A DNA stretch of 64,000 nt from Phaeophleospora eucalypticola (Eukaryota; Ascomycota; Dothideomycetes; Mycosphaerellales; Mycosphaerellaceae): the NCBI GenBank assembly GCA_022814565.1, contig JAKLNG010000006.1, forward strand, positions 124,001 to 188,000, written 5' to 3'. Position 1 is the first letter of the stretch; every line of letters starts with the position of its first letter. The position numbers and the translations under genes were made by a program. Positions 8,942 through 19,726 of the stretch are shown here, one piece after another. The notes beneath the pieces were generated by a model, which worked only from the letters and a program-made list of their open reading frames with translations, did not search any database and was not told the origin of the DNA.

Positions 8942-11646
8942 TCAGGTATACACCTCCTCGGTAAGAGCATTCAAACTGAGTCCCTCCTTAGCAATATCCT
9001 CTTCCTTAAGGAACATGAGCGGCATCTCCACCAAATTACCTCGCACTTTGCTCAGAATCTCCTTCACCTCGCTGAGACCCTGCGCTCCAGGGGCGAACTC
9101 TTCACGCACGACGTGGCCCCACTTCCACGTACTCGGCCGCTCCATCTGCTTACCCTCCTTCTGTGCGTCTTCAGGCTTGAAGAAGCGTTCGTAGTAATCA
9201 TCGTACTGCTTCCAGTTGCGCACACTGTCGTCGGGCACGGGATGGAAGACTTTCGCGAAAGCCTTCGTGTTTTCCGCGGCTGTGCCCTTCCACAGGCTCA
9301 TGAATTCAGGGGAAAGCGGGTCTGTCACGATTTGGTCTTCTCTACTACCCCAGTCGTAAATGTTTGGATCGCCGATGGGCATGTAGTTCGCATCGGGTTT
9401 CTCCATGTCCTGAGGACGGAGGAGGCCGAGATGCTTTCTGAAGATCTGACGACGCAGACTGGCCGCAAATGCGGATGCCCTCCAAGGTCGGCCGCCCATT
9501 TCAGAGTCGATCTGCTTTTGATCTTCAATGATCATGGCAATCTCAGAGTCGTGGTCACCGAGCTGAGACCTGTCATTCATGTTCGCAGATCCACAAATGA
9601 CAGTGCGGTCGTCAGCGATGAGCAGCTTGGAGTGAATGTAAAGCTCCTCGGAGACAAAAGCGTCCATCTCAGCCTCAGGGTCGCCTTCCCACGGCACCGT
9701 ACGGAGGTCTGGTCCGTTGAGCATGTAGCACTCCGCCACGCTGTCCCATCTTCCACTACCTTGGCCATGGACACGCTCAGCAGTTTGCTGATATTGATCA
9801 TAAGCTGACGCAGGATTGCCCGTTTGTTGAGCATCAGCTCCCCCAAACTTCTGGTCGTGGCCTTTGCGTGCGTCGTCGTAGGAGACTCCGGCTTGCTGCT
9901 CGATATTGGACATCTCAGCGCTGACATTGATCCTGTCGTACGATCTCAGATTGTAGAAGCGAATGTACTTCATAGGATCGATCCCTTCTCTCGCAACGCA
10001 TTCCAGGATGCTATGTCCGCCACGATTGATCGAGTTGTATTGAAATTCCATGATTGCGCGCGTGCCCAATGCTTCGTCGGCTTTCAGGTCTCCAGCGAAT
10101 GCAGGCACCGAGGGGATGTTGATGATCATATTCCAATCTTCGTTGTTTCGCGCAGCGCGCACAATACGCTCAACGATCGCAGCACCAACGCGGTTCTTAA
10201 TTGGTCTCTGCTCGTCGCCTGTGGCGGTGATGAAGAATTGATTCTCCATGTAGACGAAGTGTTGGCTGTTCTTGATCGTCTCAATGTATGCGTTGGCGAT
10301 GGAGTGCTCGATGTTAACGCCATGACTCCATTTAGCACAGGATCGCGTGAGTTGACAATGAATGCCGCCCTGTAACATCGGACGATCGTGTTGGCCTGCG
10401 GAAAACTGATCACGAAGGCGTTCACGGCGCTCCTCCAACCGAGACTTTCCAATTTTAAATTGGTCTCTCATGCGTTCCCGGAATCCATGATACTGTCCTT
10501 CACCTTCGACCTCATTGCCAACCTCAGAGGCTCTGTAGGGATGACCTATGATGCCGACTCGCTGGGGCGAGTACACGAGAGGGTGGTATCGTTCGTCTTT
10601 GCGCACATCGTACTTCTCGAAGTAAATGAAGTTCCAACGCTGAACGAAGTGCGCTTTCAGGTCTTCTACAGACGGGCCACTGAGGCAAAGAGCGACATCG
10701 CTCCATCCCATGCGGCTGTTGTACCTTCTGTCCAGCTTATTGTTCTCCCAGTGCTGGACGTCTTGAAAGTCCATTATTCTTGCGTTGTTGTAGTCTTGGC
10801 CTGGGAAAACGATACTCCGCAAGTCACTGGGATGAACATCTGCGATTGAATGCTGATTTGTATCCCAGCGGCCATAGCAGAGGTCGAGACCACCCAGGAA
10901 TGCGATATGGCCATCGATAAGACAGAGTTTCTCGTGGTGCGCCCAGTATAGCACGGTGTCCTCGTTCATTCCATAAACGGCCTTGATGGCATCTCCCGGA
11001 AGCTGTACTAATTTCGCCGGACTCATACCGCTCTCCTTGATGCTGGAAATGAAGCTCGACGCTAGCGTTTGCTTATCAGGTAAATGATCTGGATGTCTGA
11101 AGACCTAGATCAAATCATTAATAACCTGCATGCCAAAGGTACCTTCTAGCCACGTACCTTGATGTTGCCCGTCTTGTCATTATCTTCAAGCCAGTGCTTC
11201 GTATGACTTGAGCTCAACGTCAAAGCCTGCGTAACCTCCTTATAAACAATAACATTCACCTGCACACCTCTCTCCGCCGCCGCAAAAAGCAGCCGATCCA
11301 GTCGATACTGCTCGTTCTTCGCAGGTGGCCGTCGCAAATACAGTTCGGGAGAAAGCCACCAGTCGAGAATCCAGATCTCACGCTGAGCGTGCTCGAGCGC
11401 AACACTGACGGCATACATGTAGCTGCACCCGTCAACGTACCACTTGACATCGTTGCCTTCACGCTGCGGAGCGAAAGACTGAAACCGATGGAGGTGGTGG
11501 CTGTCATTATCGGAACAGTCCTCGACGAAATGCATGTGTGAGTGTTTTGGCTTTCCGCCGCCGGAGGATGTGCCAGCGGTGGAGGACTTGAATTTGGTCT
11601 CGACATCCTTCACGGCGTCCTTCATCTTGTCGAAGAGGAACGCCAT
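8942..11646 (-). CDS. pldA: Phospholipase D
   Basis: Exons 11646-11158 and 11104-8942, phase 0, intron GTACGT..TCTAG; 883 aa. Phospholipase D hydrolyses phosphatidylcholine to phosphatidic acid and choline. Both catalytic HKD motifs are visible: HHEKLCLIDGHIAFLGG in the first half and IHSKLLIADDRTVICGSANM near the C-terminus, each His-x-Lys-x4-Asp with the downstream Gly/Ser. The join gives IKVFRHPDHLPD, the usual lead-in to the first motif. There is no PX or PH domain, unlike yeast Spo14, so this is the shorter PldA-type enzyme of filamentous fungi. The protein starts MAFLFDKMKDAVKDVE with no signal peptide, implying a cytosolic or peripheral membrane enzyme. Confidence 0.93.
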
Positions 11647-12835
11647 GATTTTAGCGATGATTCCGTGTCTCAGGGTAGTGGTAGGGCAGCTTTCGCTAGG
11701 GCGTAATGGGTAGTGATCGAAATGTTTGGGGAGGCCAGCCTTCGGAGCAACCTCGTCGTGCAAGATTGAATTCTGCAAGTTGTATCAAGCACCGTTGGAG
11801 AAGCAAGAGCAGGTGAAGTCGGATGTCGCATGCCAAGGAAAGTGCAAGGACCCACCGCCATGAGGCGTTTGCTGTAGAGATACCTCAGGCTCCCACACAC
11901 CAATCAACCTGTTTGAAACATCAAGCAATCTGGTGGCGAGCGGCATTGTGCTGAAAGCTTGCGCTCGCACGAAGCAATTGTGAGTTGTTGCCACGACATC
12001 TATACGGCATCTGACGGAGACAGAAAGCTGAATCTAGACTTCACATGCATCCAGAGCTTAACTTCAACGCCGCCATTTTATCACGTGGCCGCATCCATAA
12101 GGGCTTCAGCGACCATGAAGATGTACATGATCTAGTAAAACGTCAGGCTCCAATCACAATCACTCTCTCGGTCCCGCTCATGACATTTGCATCACACACA
12201 ACAACTTGTTCTACAATGCCGTCAGCAGCCAACGCCACAGTCAAGGACCCAGCTTCTGTCCCCGACCATGCAACCTGGGCACCCGACAAGGAATCCACAC
12301 AATCCACCCAGAGACAGTGCCGCTGATACGCGATGTCCTGGAGAGGAGCCGTCCACATTTCTTATCTGCCCGGTGATGATAGCTGAAAGCCGATTGGCAT
12401 TGGGACAAGCTGCATTGCTTTGACCCCGGAGAGCTCTCATGTTGTAGTAGTCTATTGGTAGCAACGGAAATCAGTAGACCGGCATGCACCTCAAGTTGTC
12501 CGACCCTCGCACGAGAAGGTGGCATGCCACCAGCTCGGCAGAATCGTGATTTCGCTGAGCCGCGAAATCCTTGAGGTAGGCCGCGTGCTCGTCTTGCGCC
12601 TAACCGTGAAAGTAAGATGCTGGGTATCATCGAACGCAGGCCCTATCCAAACTCGCTCCCCAGTAACCTTTCTCCTTTCTGAGCGCCTTCTTGACCCAGA
12701 AATGCATTGGCGACTTCGTAGCCAACAATGATGTGTACACGGCACAAGTACCGAGATCTCGCGACTCATTGAAAGTATGGCCGCTTCGCGACTCAACCGA
12801 TAGCTCCGGCTCCGAACGTCCATTCAGTAAGTGAC
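11647..12835. other. Intergenic, contains a possible small spliced gene
   Basis: The 5' region of the phospholipase D gene and 3' flank of the phosducin-like gene. Protein-like fragments occur on the minus strand between 12143 and 12707; the best of them is listed as a separate low-confidence entry. Confidence 0.4.
12471..12707 (-). CDS. Possible small hypothetical protein (two exons, tentative)
   Basis: A minus-strand ATG at 12707 opens MHFWVKKALRKEKGYWGA. A second open stretch at 12592-12471 reads EHAAYLKDFAAQRNH and later LVACHLLVRGSDNL before TGA. Joining them needs a weak donor (GTTACT or GTTTGG near 12653-12668) and the acceptor CGCAAG. The product would be about 53-58 aa. The composition looks like real protein in both parts, but no family is recognised and the splice sites are poor. 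A further minus-strand fragment at 12143-12358 (VALAADGIVEQVVVCDAN) could not be joined in frame. Confidence 0.25.
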
Positions 12836-13781
12836 TCAGGTAAGGATCTGGTGTCTGTATATGCGATTAGCATTATTCTCAAGCGCGGTGATTGAGGGAT
12901 AGCAAACCTCTTCATGACGGCTTCAAGTGTCAGAGCACTCAGATCGGCATCGTCTGGTAGCTCATTGATAATTGGAACGAGCCCTGCGAACTTCTCACCC
13001 CCTCGATAGGCAATGACTGCCGGCACTCCGGCAGGCTCCATCTGCGCTTCGTCGTAATGCAATTTCACGAATCGCGTATCCTGGTGCTTGCCCGCGAGCG
13101 TGCGGATGCAGCTCTCAAAGAGGTCACTGACCTGCGACTATGAAGTGTCAGAATGAAGACCATAAAAGGTATGGTGAATCGCCGACTCACGTAGTCATCG
13201 TAGATGTAGACCACAACCACAGTGTCTGGGCCTGACTTGTCCACCGCATCGAGATATCCTTCTCCGTCAACAGTCGCCAGCCCTCCGTAGAGCCTTCTGC
13301 TGCGCCCGTTGCGATGCATGGTGCTGTCTCTCACTCCGCTCTTCAGCTCTTTGATTCTGCTCTGCCTCCATTTCCGCATGAAGTCATCATCCTCTTCCTC
13401 GAGGTCTTCATTCTCCTCCTCAAGCTTCTCGACTGGTGCTCGGTCGGTCGATCGTGTCTGGCTACGCGACGGGATGTTGAACGAGTTGCGAACAGACATG
13501 CGCTGGCTGCGCCGGGAGTCGCGAAAGTCCTGCGCGTCCGAGATGACGCCCTTGGGCCCTGTGTTTGCGCCGTATCGCTTGTTGGGTATCGTGCTTCGCG
13601 CATTGCTCATGCCCTGCCTGGGAGTATCGTCGCCGTCTGGGGCATGCGAAGGCGAAGCTGAGGGATCTTCATCATCAGAGAGATTGAGAAAGGACCTGCC
13701 GTCATCGTCATCTTCCGGGTGACCTCCTCTCCGGTCCTTATCTCTCATGAGCTCGCGGAATTCCTCTTGTGCGGCCGACAT
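12836..13781 (-). CDS. Phosducin-like protein (G-beta-gamma assembly factor)
   Basis: Exons 13781-13191, 13137-12908, 12854-12836; 279 aa, ending HQILT. Introns have GTGAGT..CATAG and GTTTGC..TACAG ends. The N-terminal 120 residues are acidic and Ser/Arg-rich. Residues 140-270 form the phosducin thioredoxin-like fold (TVVVVYIYDDY, QVSDLFESC, RFVKLHYDEA, VPAVIAYRGGEKFAGLV). Phosducin-like proteins of this group (BDM-1 in Cryphonectria, PhnA in Aspergillus) work with the CCT chaperonin to build the G-beta-gamma dimer and are needed for G-beta stability. The G-beta gene itself lies about 1.5 kb upstream on the same strand. Confidence 0.9.
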
Positions 13782-15328
13782 GGTTCTTATGCAATGGCAA
13801 TCACTCCCGATCGGGCGGGGAGAGGTGTTGGAGGAGGGGAGGTTGTCGCAGAAAGTTGCAAGCAAGGCTCAATGGGCCTTTTGAGCAGTCGAGGTTGGTG
13901 ACGCGGACACCTTCACTCTGCCGAAGCTCGTCCAGATGTTCCGCTGCCGGGTACGTGGCAGGATGGACTTTTCGTAGAAGGCCTAAACATAGTGCACCAA
14001 GGTCAGGCTCTTTGCAGCTGCCTCCCGGAGCTTCCCTGGCCAACGCGCGCCGTTTGCTGGCTCAATCGATAGACCGCTGCATGGCGTGTGATTCAGAGGG
14101 ACATGGGCAAGAGCGAGAAGCTGTTTCACCTGCGCGAGTGCCGCAAGGGTAAGGTCGGGCACATCAGACGTGTGGACGTGTGGACAAGCGTGGGAGGCCT
14201 GCGACACAGAGAAAGAGTGGAAGCGATGCGGTGTGGTCCGCGATAGAGTGCGGTGATTGCTGAAGTGGGGTGCGTCGGGATTAGGGCAGCCCGGATCAAC
14301 TCCATTGCGATCCTGCGATCCTGCAGACCGTTTCGACGTTGACGATGATGATGGTGATCCAACACTCCGCGCCGGTCCAACGGCTCTCACCCGTCGTGAT
14401 CTCGCCTACAAACGCCCATGATCGCTCCGCTCGTCTACGAACGCACTCGCAGGACTGCAATCATGAGCAATTTGCAAGAATCAAGGCCTGACCGCTACGG
14501 ACGCAGACGGGAGGGCGTGCACAGAAAGGAGAGGCATCCACTCTCTCCTGCGCCACCGAAGACACCAAGAGCTTAGCATCAGGGGCGGCAAATCTGCCGA
14601 GTTTGTACAGATGTTCGGTGCGAGCGAGCACTACTCACATCAGCAGTGATGAGCACTGAGCACGTCGGCTCTCAGCGGAAGCGACCATTGGGAACCGCTG
14701 TGACAATCGTCCGTCCTACTGCCGAGAGATTTCCCTTTTACCACCACTACTACTACCTCTCGCTATTTAATAAACTCTTTCGCTTCGAAATACATACACA
14801 CGTGGTATAAAAGACCAGCTTTTGGTTCCTTTGACTTCGAGAGTGATGTCCCACGTACAGCAGCTGCTACTAGAAACAACCATTCCGCGCCGGGATGGAT
14901 GTGGCATAGAAGAAAAAGAGTCCCCACCGCCCAATAATGCCACAGATTCCGATAGTCGGTTACGCCTCGGAACGCGCTCTCAAGCGTCCCCACAGGTTGG
15001 TTCGAGTACTCCATCACAGTAATAAGAAAAGTATCCACGGCTGGAAAGGCATCGGTGGAAGGTTTCCAGGGCTGTCGGTCTCCCACGATGTCGCATTGGT
15101 GATGAGAAAGTGTTGCTGCCTCACGTGTCGTTGTGAAGCTCCAAGTTGACGAAGTTGACCACCGCCATATAGACCAAGGCTCTCTGTCGAACTGGGAAAG
15201 AAAGTAACATCGCGCGCAGATTTGTTGAGGTAGAGGTGCGGAAGGATGTTGACGTGTATCCGGTGCTCTCGGTATGATAACAGATCTACTCGATCCCGGA
15301 GTCAGGCGCTCTGGCCTGAAGAGGTTGA
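13782..15328. other. Intergenic between phosducin-like and G-beta genes, probable unmodelled small gene
   Basis: About 1.55 kb. On the minus strand 14390-13870 there are strong splice-like signals (TTTCTCTGTGTCGCAG at about 14210, CGCAG/GTGAAA at 14130, TGTTTAG at 13983) and coherent reading between them, but no complete model was reached. See findings. The rest is the G-beta 3' flank. Confidence 0.4.
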
Positions 15329-16766
15329 TCATGCCCAGATGCGGAGCTGCAATACATGTTAGCCATTGTCCGCAGAAGAATAGGATTGACTGGAAGGTTA
15401 CGAACCATTGAGTCCCACGAGCCAGTACATAACGACATGGCATCGTTGCTCACACCGAGACAGCTGACACGGTTGTCGTGTCCTTGAAGAGTACCAACAC
15501 GGTCGCCTCGTAGAACGTCCCATACCTGTTTCGTAATCAGCATGTTTGCAAACTCTACTTTCCAGGAAGCCACAAACCTTGCACTCAAAGTCATCATAGC
15601 CTGCAAACAGCAATCGTCCCGAGACAGAGAAGGCCACGGACGTGATACCGCACACAGGCTCCCCAATCTGCTCAATGGTCAGCATATGATCAGAGCGTAG
15701 CTCAAGTCTCTGAAGCCACTTACGGTGTAGCTTTGCAGCTCGCGGTCTGCTCGAATGTCGAAGAGACGGCATGAAGCGTCGTCAGAACCGGTGCCAAAAG
15801 CATTGCCGTTGGGGAAGAATTGAATCGCGTTGATATCAGAGTCGTGTGCCGCAAAAGTCTGCGTGCACTTCTGCTGTCGAATGTCCCACAATTTGGCAAA
15901 GGCATCACAAGCTCCAGACACAAACTGGTTGTTATCCAGAGGATTTATGCTCAAGCTCATGACGTCTCCCAAGTGGTCGGCAAACTCAGTAATCTTCTGT
16001 CCCGTCTCGATATCCCAAAGCACGCAGGTCATGTCGCCGGAAGACGTTAGGATGCGGCGGTCGTTTATGAAACGACAGCAGCTGAGATAGCCAGAATGAC
16101 CACTCAGCTCGCGGGCTACCCGTGTTGGTCCTTCTCTCGCAGAAAGGTTGTAGATAGAGCAGATGTTGTCGAGACCTCCGCATGCGACATAGTTCCCGCT
16201 AGGCGAGTACGCGCATGTCATGACCCAAGACGATCGGAGCGGAATGGCGTGGACTTTGTTCGTAGTGTACGCATCCCAAATAATGAGCTTGCCGTCCTGC
16301 GATGCTGATACCAAATGTCTCCTATCGGTGGACCAGTGCATCGCATAGATCTTGGCCAGATGGCCTTTGAGGGTTCGCTTGGTCTTCATCGCCAGTCGCG
16401 GCAGCTGCTCGGTGCGTTGCCGCGCGATGTCGCGCACTGGAAGCTGCCGTCAGTCATCTTATTCACTCAATGCGCACTGCACTGATTCACAGAGCGCGAG
16501 AGCTGAAGACAGTCAACTCACGTGTGGTGTCGGCGAGCTCATCCTTCTTCCGCTTTATTCTGTCCTTCAGAGCTTCCTGCAAGACGCATTGTCAGTTTCC
16601 TCGCACGTCCTGCCTTTAGGAACTCGCGCGGCGGTTACGTACTGCGTCTCTCCTCGCGATCTGGATCTTCTGCCTTTGAAGTCGTTAGCACCGCGACGCT
16701 CAGGGTGTGTGCCGCGACAGGAATGGCTTACTGAATGGACTCAGCATTTGCGTCCGCTGAATTCAT
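15329..16766 (-). CDS. Heterotrimeric G-protein beta subunit
   Basis: Seven exons: 16766-16732, 16673-16643, 16576-16522, 16436-15724, 15670-15578, 15525-15406, 15346-15329; 354 aa, starting MNSADANAESIQ and ending SWDSMLRIWA. The N-terminal helix (IQIARRDAEALKDRIKRKK) is the coiled-coil partner of G-gamma, followed by seven WD40 repeats (for example SASQDGKLIIWD, SSGDMTCVLWD, SGACDAFAKLWD, GSDDASCRLFD, LLFAGYDDFECKVWD). This is the canonical G-beta (SfaD/Gpb1-type), which signals in growth, sporulation and virulence in filamentous fungi. Six introns, several at the extreme ends, are typical of fungal G-beta genes. Confidence 0.95.
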
Positions 16767-18662
16767 GCTGGCGGCACGATGGCACGCGGAGGGTCAATGG
16801 AAGGCCAGCGGCGTCGAGGTGGTCGAGGTCGTCGTCGAAGGTGCGCGAGCAGGTGCTGGAGCGGGCCAGGTCCACGCCTGGAGCTCTGCGGACGGGCGAT
16901 GGGTGCGGCGCAGCACAGTCGTTGGCTGTTTGCGGTACGGAGAGGCAGGCAAGCAGGGCGACAGCGGTGACGGCGGCGACGGACAGACGGGCAGGCACGC
17001 GGCGCCGCGGTCGGCAGCAGGCTCCGAGGAATGCAGCGGGGCGGAGGATGGTGTTGGCTGCGCGGCGGGCGGGCTCTGGCGGTGCTGGCGGCGGTGGTGA
17101 TGCTGCCTCTGGTCGGTGGTCGCGGATTGCAGTGCAGTGGTTGGTAGAGGAGAGCCCCCCGGGACTGGCGAATGGCACACCCGCTCGCTGCGCTTGGGCT
17201 TGGACGAGCAGCAGCAGCAGACGCACGGGCCGCCCGCCGGAAACTACGCTCTGCGCTAAAATGAGACTCTCCACGTACGAAAGGAACGGTTCCAGGAAGG
17301 CTAACCCTCGTCGGCGCCGCTGCCAATTCTCTCCTCCCCGTGCTCTCTGTCACTTTAATCCTCCTGCGCCTACGACGCGACCACGCGCCGCCCGGCGGCT
17401 GTCTATTCTGCGCATGACGACGCTGCAGGGCCGAATCCTGCCATCGTCGTCGTCGCCTCGCTTCGTCAGACGGTCCAATGCGCTTCCGGCGGCCCGCCCG
17501 CGCCTCCCACTGCTCCTTAGGCAATGACCGAGTCGGGGAAATTACCCAGCACGCGCGACGTCTCCGAGATAACTTCATCCACCGCTGCCTGCGACTACAT
17601 AAAGCGACGACGCTGCTAGTGAGCTATAGCCGTGGGCCGTGGCTCTCGCGCGAACTCGAGCGAGGTATCTTGCGTGTGAAATGAAGCCATCTGCCGACCC
17701 GATGCGGCCAGCAGGCCTTGATGTGGCTTCATGGAGAGATCCGACCAACTGGTTCCTGCAAGGAACATGGGTGCGCACTGTATTGTGCAGATTATGCAGT
17801 GCTCTTGAAAATCCTCACCGCAACCACTCAGCTGCCTCAGTCCTTCACAATTCGCCCGCATAACACCTGTTCTCTCGCGGCCCAGCGTATGTGCGGTGAA
17901 TCGCTCGCTGCAAGCAAGTTTGACAATCGCTCGAGTCGCCTGCAACCGGCATGAGCATTGCACACAGTAGCGCTGGCTCCAACGCGGAGCAAGAGGTCTT
18001 GCGTCAGCATCAATGCGCACCAGTACGGGCACGGTGCCCAGGAAGCTTTCCGACCGGGCGATATGTATGTGTTGGCATGTAACCGATTGCTGCAATCTTC
18101 GTGCTCGATGTTGGTTCATCACATTCGCTCTGTGTTCAATATTGTCAATCATCCGCACACTATTGCATTGCCCAAACTGGACACTCAATTCAAGCTTAAA
18201 GACCTGGCCCATGTCGTTCCGACGGATGTCGTATGCACCCAGAGCCAGGTTGCCTGATGCGGATGGTGTTGGTCCGAGCATGTCCAATGGATCACTATTT
18301 GGACTACAGCCAAAACATTTGAGCACAGCGCGAGGGAACCGCCTGAACGAAAACAGAGAGCTCGAGTGAGCAGCATCTGCCAAAGTCTCGAGGCAGTCCA
18401 GGACGTAAAGTGTGCGATAGAGAATGCGGACGGTTTGCGGTTATGATTTCGTGAGGTCGAATCGTGGAAAGTAGACATCATGTCATTGGCGATTGTCAAG
18501 TTAGGCCGTTGCCTCTTCTCTCCCATATCGCCCTCTCAAGCAGTTGCCTCCCCGCGAACGCCGATGCCTCTGATGCTGCGAACTCGCAATCACACGCAGA
18601 TTTTGGAATCCATCATCTCCGCTCGTCCACTTCCATCATCTTCCCATGCGCCCAACAATGAT
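16767..18662. other. Intergenic, long GC-rich G-beta upstream region
   Basis: 1.9 kb. The first 750 bases are GC- and CGG/CCG-rich, producing many overlapping ORFs on both strands without protein-like composition; this is probably the long 5' leader and promoter of G-beta. A 255-codon minus-strand ORF at 17616-18383 lacks an ATG at its 5' end and has an irregular composition. No gene is supported. Confidence 0.55.
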
Positions 18663-18963
18663 TTATCGGTGCTACAACCCAGTTAGCATTCCCACTGTCC
18701 GTATCTTATCCAAAGTGCTTGTATGTACCTTGGTGAAGCCGATGTCGGTAGACTTCTCTCTGAAGCACTGACGGCAGATGTTCAGGCCGTACTTGCGGAT
18801 GAGACCAGCCTTGTGGGTGCAGACACGGCTATTTCAACCAGTTAGCCAAGCGACTCGTGCCATCGTCCACGACCTTGATGTCCATCTGACACTCCACCTA
18901 CCAGGCTCTTGCTCCCTTGCCGTAGCCGCGTGGGCGCGAATACCAAACACTCTCGTGCGACAT
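18663..18963 (-). CDS. RPS29: 40S ribosomal protein S29 (uS14)
   Basis: Three tiny exons, 18963-18902, 18828-18729, 18671-18663, give a 56-aa protein, the exact length of eukaryotic S29. It starts MSHESVWYSRPRGYGKGARA, continues CRVCTHKAGLIRKYGLNICR and QCFREKSTDIGFTK, and ends in HR. The four zinc-binding Cys are two Cys-x2-Cys pairs (CRVC and CRQC). The last exon codes only His-Arg-stop. Introns: GTAGGT..AATAG and GTACAT..TTGTAG. S29 sits in the head of the small subunit near the mRNA channel. The gene is divergent from the DUF4604 gene, whose ATG is 247 bases away. Confidence 0.95.
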
Positions 18964-19210
18964 TTTGGCGGTGTTTTCGGTTGTCGGTGGGTTCGAGGGC
19001 GGTCGCGGTGGTCGTTCGTTCGCGGAGTTGTCGAGCTGAAGTCTTGCACGAAGCCGCGACTCCCACCTTCCAAAAATCCGCAGTGGTGCCAAGGCGGCGC
19101 TAAATTCGGAACGTACCGAAAGCTTGATCGTCACTTCCATTTTGCATTCGGCTTCATCTTCGCACCTTCCCGGTTCGCATGTATTTGCAAAGTCATCCCG
19201 CACGAAAGAC

Positions 19211-19726
19211 ATGTCGGAAAGGATCAAGTCGAAAGACTTGAAATACGACACGACCTTACCACCATTCTTGCAAAGGCTCCATAATCAGAACGCCAGCCGT
19301 GGGGACACAGACCGCCACGAGAGGCAAATCGCCAGGCCGAAGAAGGCCAAAGATCCAAACGACGATGATGGCCCAACGGTCGTGGACGAGAGCGGCGAGA
19401 CAGTCAGCAGGGACGAATTGGCTAAACTGACGGAGACGACTTCAGCAGCTGAGAGCGATGCAAACGTCAAAGGAGAAACAGATCTTGATGCTGAACCGAA
19501 AGCATCAGGTGCACTTCCCTCGGCAGATTCTAATACCCAAAAGGATTCCAAATCCACTACATCGAATGTCACCGACGGCACTGCACAGAAGAAGCGCAAA
19601 GCTGCCAAAATTGTAGGCGCCGACGAGGGCGCTGAAGCGACAGGCGAGGAGCCTGGCGTCCCCAAAGCGACCAAGAAGGTTAAGAAGAAGCCCAAGGTTA
19701 AACTCGCATTCGAGGAAGACGAGTGA
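19211..19726 (+). CDS. DUF4604-family protein
   Basis: 171 aa from MSERIKSKDLKYDTTLPPF; an upstream in-frame ATG-less extension to 19124 is not needed. The N-terminal KDLKYDTTLPPFLQRL block and the C-terminal basic-to-acidic tail KKPKVKLAFEEDE are the conserved ends of the DUF4604 family, a short eukaryotic family of unknown function. The middle is acidic, low-complexity and probably disordered, with a putative bipartite nuclear signal (KKRKAAK; KKVKKKPK). Nuclear location is likely; role unknown. Confidence 0.8.
   Translation: MSERIKSKDLKYDTTLPPFLQRLHNQNASRGDTDRHERQIARPKKAKDPNDDDGPTVVDESGETVSRDELAKLTETTSAAESDANVKGETDLDAEPKASGALPSADSNTQKDSKSTTSNVTDGTAQKKRKAAKIVGADEGAEATGEEPGVPKATKKVKKKPKVKLAFEEDE

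Noticed and set aside
14416..14574. 52-codon plus-strand ORF starting MIAPLVYERTRRTAIM
   Set aside because: Short, Arg-rich, no family, and it overlaps the possible first exon of the minus-strand small gene; evidence is too thin.
16352..17527. 391-codon plus-strand ORF across the G-beta 5' exons and promoter
   Set aside because: Arg/Ala/Ser-rich translation of GC-rich DNA, antisense to verified G-beta exons, with no recognisable protein sequence.
17616..18383. 255-codon minus-strand ORF
   Set aside because: The 5' end is a TTG, no nearby ATG gives a sensible protein, composition is irregular and no domain is seen.
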